From Lysobacter sp. K5869 (GTDB lineage: Bacteria > Pseudomonadota > Gammaproteobacteria > Xanthomonadales > Xanthomonadaceae), in contig NZ_CP072597.1 in the NCBI RefSeq assembly GCF_018847975.1, forward strand, positions 3,821,001 to 3,885,000: 64,000 nt of DNA, written 5' to 3'. The position numbers and the translations under genes are program-made. Below the pieces are notes generated by a model. The model was not told the origin of the DNA. It made no database searches and saw only the letters and a list, made by a program, of their open reading frames with translations. Shown one piece after another: positions 8,672-17,400 of this stretch (position 1 is its first letter; every line of letters starts with the position of its first letter).

Positions 8672-9113
8672 GCGCTACTCCTGCGCACGGCAACTGGTGG
8701 AAACGCGTATTTCGCGCGTCGTCTCTAAGCCGGGACGAGTCAGAAATCGAAAAAGCGGGTGGAGAGCGGCCGCCGCCGCGTCGTGTTCGGCAAACGCGCC
8801 GTCGCGCGAATCGCCGCCGCCTCTCGCGGGGCGGCGGTGTCGCTGCCGGCACGCGATGCGGTGGCGCGGGGCGGAGCGGTCGCGGATTCCGCGGCCTCGA
8901 TGTCGCGGGCGAGGGCGTGCCGGTTCGACGGCGCACCCGGCGATGCGCGGTTGCGCAGGCTCGATCTCTTCGCTCCGACGAGTAGCTCCGACGAGCGAGA
9001 TCGGCCCGAAATCGAGGCGGATTGGTTCCCGCGGACGGACCCCGACTCCGGCCCCGGCGCGATCCTTCCGATGCGGCTCGCCGGACTCGATGCGGTCCGC
9101 CGCGCCCACCCGG

Positions 9114-9119
9114 CATACT
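9114..9119 (+). promoter_or_regulatory. Possible -10 box of the photolyase gene
   Basis: CATACT lies 27 bases before the photolyase start, the same hexamer seen before rpsF and entC in this window. A matching -35 box is not obvious. Confidence 0.3.
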
Positions 9120-9146
9120 GACCGTCCACCTACCGCGCCGGCCCCG

Positions 9147-10577
9147 ATGCCCGAAGCCCCGACTCCCGCCCTGGTCTGGTTCCGCGACGACCTGCGCCTG
9201 GACGACAACCCGGCCTTGCGCGCGGCGCTGGAAGCCGGCTACACGCCGGTCCCGGTGTACATCCACGCGCCGGACGAACACGGCACGTGGCGGCCGGGGG
9301 CGGCCTCGGACGCGTGGCGGCACCGTTCGCTGGCCGCGCTCGACGCCGACCTGCGCAAGCGCGGCTCGCGCCTGCGCCGTTTCTTCGGCCCGAGTCTGGC
9401 CACGCTGCAATCGCTGGCGCTGGCGACCGGCGCGCAGGCGGTGTTCTGGAACCGCCGCTACGAGCCCTACATCGAGAAGCGCGACACCAAGATCAAGCAG
9501 CAACTGCGGCGCACGGGACTGGAGGCGGAAAGCTTCAACGGCTCGCTGCTGTTCGAGCCGTGGACGCTGCGGACCAAGCAGGGTGGGCCGTTCAAGGTGT
9601 TCACCCCGTTCTGGCGCGCGGCCCTGGCCGATTGGCGCGAGCATTCGCGGTGGGACGCGCCGGCGTCGTTGCCGAGCACCCGCGAAGGCCCCGAGGGCGT
9701 GCCGTTGGCGGCGCTGAAGCTGGCGCCGTCGCTGGGTTGGGACGGCGGCTTCTGGGGCCACTGGACGCCGGGCGAAGCCGGCGCGCGCGCGGCGCTGTCG
9801 ACCTTCGTCGACGGCGCGCTGCGCGGTTACGCCGAACAGCGCGACCGGCCCGACCGGGTCGGCACCTCGCGTCTGTCGCCGCATCTGCACTTCGGCGAAC
9901 TCGCGCCGTGGCGCGCGGTCGCCGAACTGCAGGCGCAGCGCAACGCCGCCAACGCGCGCGACGTCGACGCGGCGATCCGCGAACTGGGCTGGCGCGAGTT
10001 CGCCCATCACCTGCTGCATCACTTTCCCGACACGCCCGAGCAGAACTTCAACCCGCGCTTCGCCGACTTCGATTGGGCGCGCGCCGCGCCGCCGAAGCTG
10101 GAGCCGTGGCAGCAGGGCCGCACCGGCGTGCCCATCGTCGATGCCGGCATGCGCGAGCTGTGGGCCACCGGCTGGATGCACAACCGCGTGCGCATGATCG
10201 TCGCCAGTTATCTGACCAAGCACCTGCGCCTGCACTGGCGCCACGGCGCGCGCTGGTTCTGGGACACCCTGGTCGACGCCGATCTGGCCAACAACACCTT
10301 GGGCTGGCAGTGGGTCGCCGGCACCGGCGCCGACGCCGCGCCGTACTTCCGCGTGTTTAACCCGGTGACCCAATCCGAGAAGTTCGACCCCGACGGCGCC
10401 TACATCGCCCGCTGGGTGCCGGAACTGGCCGGTTTGCCGGTGCCGCTGCGCTTCGCCCCGTGGCAAGACCCTCAGCGCCTGCGCCGCGTCGCGCCGGATT
10501 ACCCGCCGCAGCCGCTGGTCGATCTGGCGACGGGACGCGATGCGGCGTTGGAGGCGTATCGCAGGTTGCGGGAATAA
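9147..10577 (+). CDS. phrB: Deoxyribodipyrimidine photolyase
   Basis: This 476-residue class I CPD photolyase uses light and FADH- to split cyclobutane pyrimidine dimers. The N-terminal antenna domain starts LVWFRDDLRLDDNPAL. The C-terminal FAD-binding helical domain contains GTSRLSPHLHFGE, WREFAHHLLHHFP, TGVPIVDAGMRELWATGWMHNRVRMIVASYLTKHL and WDTLVDADLANNTLGWQWVAGTG, including the conserved Trp electron-transfer region. The length matches E. coli PhrB. ATG 9147 is chosen because MPEAPTPALVWFRDD gives the normal N-terminus; the upstream open frame is low complexity. Confidence 0.95.
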   Translation: MPEAPTPALVWFRDDLRLDDNPALRAALEAGYTPVPVYIHAPDEHGTWRPGAASDAWRHRSLAALDADLRKRGSRLRRFFGPSLATLQSLALATGAQAVFWNRRYEPYIEKRDTKIKQQLRRTGLEAESFNGSLLFEPWTLRTKQGGPFKVFTPFWRAALADWREHSRWDAPASLPSTREGPEGVPLAALKLAPSLGWDGGFWGHWTPGEAGARAALSTFVDGALRGYAEQRDRPDRVGTSRLSPHLHFGELAPWRAVAELQAQRNAANARDVDAAIRELGWREFAHHLLHHFPDTPEQNFNPRFADFDWARAAPPKLEPWQQGRTGVPIVDAGMRELWATGWMHNRVRMIVASYLTKHLRLHWRHGARWFWDTLVDADLANNTLGWQWVAGTGADAAPYFRVFNPVTQSEKFDPDGAYIARWVPELAGLPVPLRFAPWQDPQRLRRVAPDYPPQPLVDLATGRDAALEAYRRLRE

Positions 10578-10602
10578 CCGCGGCGAGGGGCCGCGCGAGG
10601 TA

Positions 10603-10637
10603 GGGGAATGAGGGGAATGAGGGGAATCAAGGGAATG
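10603..10637. repeat. Short array of GGGAATGAG-type repeats
   Basis: About four 9-bp units of GGGAATGAG/GGGAATCAA lie just after phrB. They are the reverse complement of the longer TTCCCCTCA array 80 bases downstream, so the two arrays could pair as a very large stem. The DNA between them (10638-10715) shows no gene. Confidence 0.85.
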
Positions 10638-10715
10638 GCGAGTCTTTCGCGCGGTCGACGGCCTCGACCTCGAACCAGCGCGATCCGTCGCAACCCCAAG
10701 CGCATTTTGATGCTT

Positions 10716-10855
10716 TCCATTCCCCATTCCCTTGATTCCCTTCATTCCCCTCATTCCCCTCATTCCCCTCATTCCCCTCATTCCCCTCATTCCCTTCATT
10801 CCCTTCATTCCCTTCATTCCCCTCGTTCCCCTCGTTCCCCTCGTTCCCTGTTCCG
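10716..10855. repeat. 9-bp tandem satellite, about 14 units of ATTCCCCTC
   Basis: From 10726 to 10851 there are about fourteen 9-bp units, mostly ATTCCCCTC or ATTCCCTTC, with the last three drifting to GTTCCCCTC. Because the unit is a multiple of three, every frame stays open and gives artificial peptide repeats (Ile-Pro-Leu, His-Ser-Pro, Gly-Asn-Glu). Those should not be annotated as protein, and they falsely extend the next gene upstream. Such arrays are prone to slippage and vary between strains. Confidence 0.95.
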
Positions 10856-10944
10856 AAACTCCCAGCCCTGCGCATTCCCTCACCCAACGCGTTGACTCCC
10901 CCAACGCACGCATGATTCACTCGCCCGACGCATCGGAGAGACGC

Positions 10945-12405
10945 ATGGCGAAGGCAGAAACGGGGGCGGGGACGCGCCGGCGCGCGCGGCGCGAGCCGAT
11001 GTCGCGGGTGGATACGGCGTGGTTGCGGATGGAACGCCCGACCAACCCGATGATGATCACCGGCGTGCTGATGTTCGACGATCCGATCTCGGTCGACGCG
11101 CTGCGCAAGGTGATCAAGCAGCGCTTCCTCGCCTACAGCCGGTTCCGCCAGAAAGCCGTCGACACCGCCGCCGGCGCGTACTGGCAAACCGACGACGATC
11201 TCGATCTGGAATGGCATGTGCAGCACACCGCGCTGCCCGGGCGCGGCGGCAAGCGCGCGCTGGAGCGGTTCGTCAGCCAGCTCGCTTCCAGTCCGCTCGA
11301 CAACAGCCGGCCGCTGTGGCAATTCCATCTGGTCGAGCGCTACCGCGGCGGCTCGGCGCTGATCGCGCGCATCCATCACAGCTACGCCGACGGCATCGCC
11401 CTGGTGCAGGTGCTGCTGTCGCTGACCGACACCACCGCGCAGCCGGCCAAGGGCAGCGATCTGGCCCACGCCTGGCTCAAGCAGGACGGCGCCGACGTGG
11501 CGCGCCGGGTCGGCGCGGTGGACCGCTACATGAAGCTCGGCAGCCGCGCGCTGGAAAAGGGCATGGAGATGTACCGCGACCCGACCCTGGCGGCGATGCT
11601 GGCCAAGGAGGGCGGGGAGATCGCGCGCGAACTGCTGCACGCGCTGTCGCTGTCCGACGATCCGCCGTCGATGCTGCGCGGCAAGCTCGGCGTGTCCAAG
11701 CGCGTGGCCTGGGCCGAGCCGCTCGATCTGGAAGAGGTCAAGGCGGTCGGCCGCGCCTGCGACTGCACGGTCAACGACGTGCTGATGGCGACCGCGGCCG
11801 GCGCGCTGCGCAGCTACATGATCGAGCGCGGCGACGCCATCGACGGGGTGACCATCCGTGCCACCGTGCCGGTCAACCTGCGGCCGCTGGAACACGCGCG
11901 CAAGCTCGGCAACCACTTCGGCCTGGTGTTCCTGGATCTGCCGGTTGGCGAGGACAACCCGATCCGCCGGGTCGAGCGCGTCGCCGAGTGCATGAACAAT
12001 CTTAAGAATTCGCGCCAAGCCATTGTTGCATTTGGTCTTTTGGCCGCGCTCGGCATGGCGCCGGCGCAGGTCCAGGGGCTGGCGCTGGAGTTGTTCAGCC
12101 GCAAGGCGACGGCGGTGGCGACCAACGTGCCGGGGCCGCAGCAGCCGCTGTATCTGGCCGGCGCGCGCCTGGACGAGATGATGTTCTGGGTGCCGCAGAC
12201 CGGTTCCATCGGCGTCGGCATTTCGATCCTGAGCTACAACGGCCGCGTGCACTTCGGCCTGATCGCCGACGGCAAGCTGATCCCCGACCCGGACGAAGTC
12301 ATCAGCCGCTTCGGCGCCGAGTTCGACAAGCTGCTGTACCTGGCGCTGATGGGCAGTTGGGAACGCACCCTCGACGCCGACAGCGCCGCCGCGCTGATGG
12401 CCTGA
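10945..12405 (+). CDS. Wax ester synthase / diacylglycerol acyltransferase family protein
   Basis: This 486-residue WS/DGAT enzyme of the TIGR02946 type transfers an acyl group from acyl-CoA to a fatty alcohol or diacylglycerol for storage lipid. The N-terminal block MSRVDTAWLRMERPTNPMMI is typical, and the catalytic HHSYADG lies at residues 144-150. The C-terminal half has TVPVNLRP, NHFGLVFLDLP, TNVPGPQQPLYLAGA and SYNGRVHFGL. Start candidates are ATG 10945 (MAKAETG, used here), ATG 10999 (MSRVDTAW) and ATG 10912; anything earlier enters the satellite repeat. A short AT-rich patch (about 11999-12045) lies inside the gene. Confidence 0.88.
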   Translation: MAKAETGAGTRRRARREPMSRVDTAWLRMERPTNPMMITGVLMFDDPISVDALRKVIKQRFLAYSRFRQKAVDTAAGAYWQTDDDLDLEWHVQHTALPGRGGKRALERFVSQLASSPLDNSRPLWQFHLVERYRGGSALIARIHHSYADGIALVQVLLSLTDTTAQPAKGSDLAHAWLKQDGADVARRVGAVDRYMKLGSRALEKGMEMYRDPTLAAMLAKEGGEIARELLHALSLSDDPPSMLRGKLGVSKRVAWAEPLDLEEVKAVGRACDCTVNDVLMATAAGALRSYMIERGDAIDGVTIRATVPVNLRPLEHARKLGNHFGLVFLDLPVGEDNPIRRVERVAECMNNLKNSRQAIVAFGLLAALGMAPAQVQGLALELFSRKATAVATNVPGPQQPLYLAGARLDEMMFWVPQTGSIGVGISILSYNGRVHFGLIADGKLIPDPDEVISRFGAEFDKLLYLALMGSWERTLDADSAAALMA

Positions 12406-12542
12406 ACCCGCGCTCGGCCGTTCGCGCCGGGCCGCGCAACGTCTTCCCGGCCCGGGCCTGAACGGGCCGGCGCCGCCGTCACTCGTCCCCCACGGCGGCG
12501 TGATTAGCTTGTGGGCGCTCCGCCACCCGACGAGGACAGCCC

Positions 12543-13268
12543 ATGAAGACCCAACTCAAATTCGCCATCGCCGCGGCGACGCTCGCCGCCCTGCTCGCCG
12601 GCTGCGCCACCGGCGGTGGCGGCGGTTACTACGGCGGCCAGCAGCAGCCGTACCCGGGCGACCCGAACCAGCCGCAGCAACAGCAAGGCGGCATGAACCG
12701 CACCCAGAAGGGCGCCCTGATCGGCGCGCTCGCCGGCGTCGCCGCCGGCCTGCTCAGCGGCAACGACGCCACCGAACGCCGCCAGCGCGCGCTGATCGGC
12801 GCGGGCGTCGGTGGTCTCGCCGGCGGCGCCATCGGCAACTACCAGGACCGCCAGGAGCGCGCGCTGCGCGAACGCATGGCCGGCACCGGCGTCGACGTGG
12901 TCCGCCAGGGCGACAACATCACCCTGAACATGCCCAGCAACATCACCTTCGCCTTCAACAGCGCCAACCTGGATCCGAAGTTCGACCCGGTGCTCGACAA
13001 CGTCGCCGCCACCCTGACCGAGTACAACCAGACCATCGTCGAGGTCGCCGGCCACACCGACAGCATCGGCACCGACGCGGTCAACCAGCGCCTGTCCGAG
13101 CAGCGCGCCGCCTCGGTCGGCAATTACCTGATGTCCAAGGGGCTGGTGCGCGACCGCTTCATCCTGACCGGCGCCGGCAAGACCCGCCCGATCGCCAGCA
13201 ACGACACCGACGCCGGCCGCGCGCAGAACCGCCGCGTCGAGATCACCTTGGTGCCGGTGCGCTCCTAA
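12543..13268 (+). CDS. OmpA family lipoprotein with glycine zipper (YiaD-like)
   Basis: This 241-residue protein has a lipobox LLAGC (Cys21), a Gly/Gln/Pro-rich linker, a glycine-zipper segment (GALIGALAGVAAGLLSG ... GAGVGGLAGGAIG, about residues 58-98) and a C-terminal OmpA peptidoglycan-binding domain (about residues 120-238). The last contains NITFAFNSANLD, VAGHTDSIG and QNRRVEI, including the Asp/Arg pair that binds diaminopimelate. It probably tethers the outer membrane to the cell wall. It is a single-gene unit with its own terminator. Confidence 0.92.
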   Translation: MKTQLKFAIAAATLAALLAGCATGGGGGYYGGQQQPYPGDPNQPQQQQGGMNRTQKGALIGALAGVAAGLLSGNDATERRQRALIGAGVGGLAGGAIGNYQDRQERALRERMAGTGVDVVRQGDNITLNMPSNITFAFNSANLDPKFDPVLDNVAATLTEYNQTIVEVAGHTDSIGTDAVNQRLSEQRAASVGNYLMSKGLVRDRFILTGAGKTRPIASNDTDAGRAQNRRVEITLVPVRS

Positions 13269-13337
13269 GCGGTTAGCGCGATCGCGCCGCGCCGATGAGT
13301 TAGGCGCCGCCGCCCATCGTTGGAGTCATCCCGAAAC

Positions 13338-13366
13338 CGGGCCGCCGCTGGCGGCCCGATTTCGTT
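13338..13366 (+). terminator. Intrinsic terminator of the OmpA-like lipoprotein gene
   Basis: CGGGCCGC and GCGGCCCG form an 8-bp stem with a 5-nt loop, followed by ATTTCGTTT. The rest of the 468-base gap up to 13736 shows no convincing gene. Confidence 0.8.
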
Positions 13367-13736
13367 TAAGGCGCGGGTGCGACAGCGCGCGACCCGCGGC
13401 GATGCCGCAGGCGCTGCGGGCATGGGGGTGCGTTGCGGGGCCGCGTCGCGCGGTTCGTCCGAACCGGCTCAGTCGAACCGGCGCGATGAGCTGCCGCGCC
13501 CGCCAGCGTCCCTTGCGTGCGTTATGCACGCAGCATGCAGTTCGTATCCGTGCGGATCGCGCATCGCGGCAGGCCGCATTTCGCCGCAATCGAGCGCGCG
13601 GCCCGTGCCGGAACACGCCACGACTTTGCCCATGCGGGCGATTGTGCCCACTCGCGGCGCACGAACGTTCTTTCCGCCGCACGTTTTGTCCGCCTGATTC
13701 CCTGCGCGACGAAAGGGTGGTCAGGAGGAGCGACGC

Positions 13737-14423
13737 GTGAACTCAGTTTTCGATCAGGAAGGTTCCGGCCCGCGCGCGGCGAGTCTGCGCATCGCCTTGT
13801 CCGACGATCATCCGGTGGTCCGCGCCGGCGTGCGCGCGCTGCTGGAATCGGCCGCGGCGCCCGGCGAAACCTGGACGGTCGCGGCGGAAGCCGGCGGCGC
13901 GGACGAGTTGCTGGAACTGCTGGCGGCGACGCCGCTGGATCTGGTGATCACCGATTTCTCGATGCCCGGCAGCCGCGTCGGCGACGGCCTGAGCCTGCTC
14001 GGGCAGATCCGCCGCCGCCGTCCGCAGTTGCCGGTGATCGTGCTGACCATGATCGGCAACGCGCCGGTGCTGCGCTCCATCGCCGACGCCGGCGTCGCGG
14101 GCTTGCTCGACAAAGCCGCCGCCGCGGCCGAACTCGGCGAAGCGGTGCGCACGGTGATGCAAGGCGATCGCTACTTCGGCCTGGCGCTGCGCGGGTTGCT
14201 GCAACCCGGCGCCGGCGCGGCGCGCGGCGGCGGTCTGTCGCCGCGCGAAGCGGAGGTGTTGCGGCTGTTCGCCGCGGGCTTGGGCGTGTCGCAGATCGCC
14301 GCGCACCTGCACCGCAGCAAGCAGACCATCAGCCGGCAGAAGACCGATGCGATGGGCAAGCTCGGGCTCAAGAGCGACCGCGAAATCTACGACTACGCGC
14401 GCAACGAGGGGCTGTTGTCCTGA
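13737..14423 (+). CDS. BvgA/EvgA-type response regulator (NarL/LuxR family)
   Basis: This 228-residue protein has a receiver domain (about residues 17-140) with the acidic pair DDHP, phosphoacceptor Asp73 (LVITDFSMPG) and a conserved Lys in GLLDKAAAA. A LuxR-type helix-turn-helix (about residues 160-222; LSPREAEVLRLFAAG, VSQIAAHLHRSKQTISRQK) follows. A GTG start at 13737 is chosen because a strong AGGAGG (13723-13728) sits 8 bases upstream. It overlaps the following sensor kinase gene and is surely its partner. The target genes are not evident from the sequence. Confidence 0.93.
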   Translation: MNSVFDQEGSGPRAASLRIALSDDHPVVRAGVRALLESAAAPGETWTVAAEAGGADELLELLAATPLDLVITDFSMPGSRVGDGLSLLGQIRRRRPQLPVIVLTMIGNAPVLRSIADAGVAGLLDKAAAAAELGEAVRTVMQGDRYFGLALRGLLQPGAGAARGGGLSPREAEVLRLFAAGLGVSQIAAHLHRSKQTISRQKTDAMGKLGLKSDREIYDYARNEGLLS

Positions 14424-17400
14424 ACGCCGCGCGCGCCCGCGCGGCCCGCGATCGCGCCCGCCGGCGCGTCTGCGGGTGGCTGGCCGCGCTGGCGCTGGCG
14501 GCCGCCGCGACCGCGCCGCAGGCGCGGGGCTGGCATCAGGAGCCGGCGGCGTCCGGCGCCGAAACCGCGGCGCGGGCGGCGCCGGACGAGGCCGGTGCGC
14601 GGGCGCGCGTAGCGCCGGCCGCCGCCGCGCAAGCGCCCGAGCCCGCGGCGCCGCCCACCCGGATCGCCAGCGACGAGCCCGTCGCCGCGCGCGCCGCCGC
14701 CAAGCCCGCCGTGCTGCGCGTCGGCGTCGCCGAGTGGGGCAACCTGCCGTTCCAAGGCTATCGCGACGGCCGCGCCGCCGGCTTCAACATCGAGTTGCTG
14801 GAACAGATCCTGCGCACGCACGGCTACGGCGTGCGCTACCTCGCCGTCGGCGACAGCGAAGCGACGGTGCGGGCGCTGTGCGAGGGCCGCATCGATCTGG
14901 CCATGAACCTGCGCGTGACCGCGGCGCGCAGTCGCTGCATGGCCTATACCGACCCGATCGAGAACCTCTCGCTGTACGCGCTCAAGCGCAAGGACGACGC
15001 GCGCCTGCTCAGCGAGGACGCGCTCAAGCGCATGCGCATGGCCATTCCCGCCGCGCTGCTGGAACACACCCGCGACCGCACCCGCTTCCTGCCGGCACAG
15101 GTGGTGCCGGTCGTCGATGCGCCCGCCGCGGTGCGCGCGGTGGCCGAGGGCCGCGCGGATGTCTACTTCGACAGCGCCTATGTGCTGGACTGGTATCTGC
15201 GCGAAGGCGGGTACGCCACGCTGGAACTGTTGCCGACCTCGCAACTGCCGCCGCCGATGCAGCGCAACGATCTGGGCGTGCTGTACGCGGCGCCGCTGGC
15301 GCGGCTGCCGCTGCTGAAATGGCTCGACGAGCAGATCAAGCGCGATCCGCAACGGGTCGAGCGGCTGCGCGCCAAATGGCTGCGCGCGGACCTGCAGGCC
15401 GGGGCCGCGCCCGGCGAACTCAACGCCGCGCAGCGCGACTGGCTGGCGCGACTGCCGCGCCTGCGTCTGGCCCTGGCCGACAACGCCGCGCCGTTGTCCA
15501 CGCTCGACAGCGATGGCCAACCGGCCGGTATCGCCGCCGACTACGCGCGCATCGTCGAGGACCGCCTCGGCCTGGATTTCGCCGTCGTCGCCGGCAACGG
15601 CCAGCGCGGCGCGATCGCCGCGCTCGCGGGGCATCGCGCCGAACTCGCCGTGGCGCCGCTCGGCAGTCTGCCCGGCGCGCACTGGGTCTACAGCCGCGCG
15701 TTCGAGCGCACGCCGCTGGTGATCGCGACCCGGGCCAAGGCGTCGGCGGCGATCGGCCTGGAGTCGCTGGCGGGCAAGCGGGTCTCGGTGACCTTGCTCG
15801 GATTGGCCGGGCAAGCGGTGCGCCGCGCCGCGCCCGACGCGCGCGTGATCGGCGTGGCCAGCAACGCCGAAGGGCTGGAACTGCTGGCGTCGGGACAAGT
15901 CGACGCGCACCTGGGCGATCTGGCGGTGCTCGACCGTCTGCTGCAAACCCAGCACCGCAACAGCGAATTCCAACTCGCGCCGGCCGGGCTGGAACTGGAG
16001 CTGGCTTTCGCCGCCGACCGCCGGTTGGCGCCGCTGATCGACATGATCGACCAGCAGCTCGATGCGCTGTCGGAAGCCGAGCGCCAGCGCATCCACGATC
16101 ACTGGGTCGCGCTGCGCTACAGCTACGGCGTGCCGTGGAACCGGGTGATGGCGATCGTCGCGGTGGCGCTGCTGACGATCAACGTCATCGCCGCGTTCTA
16201 CCTGCGCCTGCGCCGCGAATCGCGGCGGCGCGAGGCGGTCGACCGCAAGCTGCGCGAAGTCGCGAGCAATCTGCCGGGCGTGGTGTTCAAGGCGCGGCGC
16301 GCGGCCAACGGGCAGATCCGCTTTCCGTATCTGGCCGGGCGGCCGGAGTTGCTGTTCGGGCTCGACGCCGAGCGCGCGGTGGCCGATTCGCGGGTGCTGT
16401 TCGCGCGCGTGCACGGCGCCGATCTGCCCGGCTTGCGCGCGGCGATCGCGGCCGCGGCGCGGACCATGAGCGGCCTGCACGCCGATTTCCGCGTGCGCGG
16501 CGGCGGCGGCGAATGGCGCTGGGTGCGGGTCAGCGCGCTGCCGCGGCCGCAACATCCCGGCGAGGACCGCGAAGACGCGGGGTACACCGGTTATTTCGTC
16601 GACGTCACCGACGTGCATCTGCAAGCGCAGGCGCTGGCCCGGGCCAAGGAACAGGCCGAGGCCGCGACCCGGGCCAAGTCGCGGTTCCTGGCGACGATGA
16701 GCCACGAGATCCGCACGCCGATGGGCGGCATGACCGGCATGCTGGAACTGCTGGAGCGCTCGCCGCTGGATCCGGATCAGCAAACGCTGCTCGGCCACGT
16801 GCGCGATTCGGCGCAAGCGCTGCAGGGTCTGCTCGACGACATCCTCGACGTGTCGCGGATCGAAGAAGGGCAGCTGCGGGTGGAACTGGCGCCGTTGCGC
16901 CCGCGCGCGCTCGCCGACGCGGCGGCGATGCACGCCGCCGCCGGGTGCCGCGCCAAGGGATTGCGGGTGGATCTGCGCGTGGACGCCGCGGTACCCGAGG
17001 CGGTGCTCGGCGATCCGCTGCGCTTGCGTCAAGTGTTGTTGAACCTGCTCGGCAACGCGGTCAAATTCACCGAGCGCGGCCGGATCTGGCTCGACCTGCG
17101 CGTGCGCCGGCAGCGCTTGATCGTCGAGGTCGGCGACACCGGCATCGGCATGAGCCCGGACCAGCTGCGGCGCGCGTTCGAGCCGTTCCGCCAGGGCGAG
17201 GACAGCACGCCGCAACGTTTCGGCGGCGCCGGGCTGGGGCTGTGGATCTGCCGGCAACTGGTCGAACTGATGGGCGGGCGCATCCGCCTGGACAGCCGCG
17301 CGGGGCAGGGCACGCGCGCGACCGTGGAACTGCCGCTGCGCGCGGCGGTGGCCGGCGAGGCCGCGGCGCCGGCGGCCGCGCCGTTGCGGGCGACGGTGAG

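Noticed and set aside
10716..10855. Repeat array considered as CRISPR
   Set aside because: Units are 9 bp with no spacers and no cas genes nearby.
6885..10913. Very long open frame of 1342 codons on the minus strand opposite the protease and photolyase genes
   Set aside because: It is an antisense shadow caused by high GC and biased third positions. It has Arg/Ala/Gly-rich low complexity, no domain and covers two clear genes.
10732..10944. N-terminal Ile-Pro-Leu repeats extending the acyltransferase gene upstream
   Set aside because: They are translation of the 9-bp satellite, which is open in all frames; the family starts near MSRVDTAW.
13469..13651. 60-codon minus-strand frame ending in an RDPHGYELHAAC-like text that recalls the end of small VOC/glyoxalase-type proteins
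   Set aside because: Only the end is suggestive, there is no matching N-terminal part and no ribosome site; it could be a gene remnant but support is too weak.
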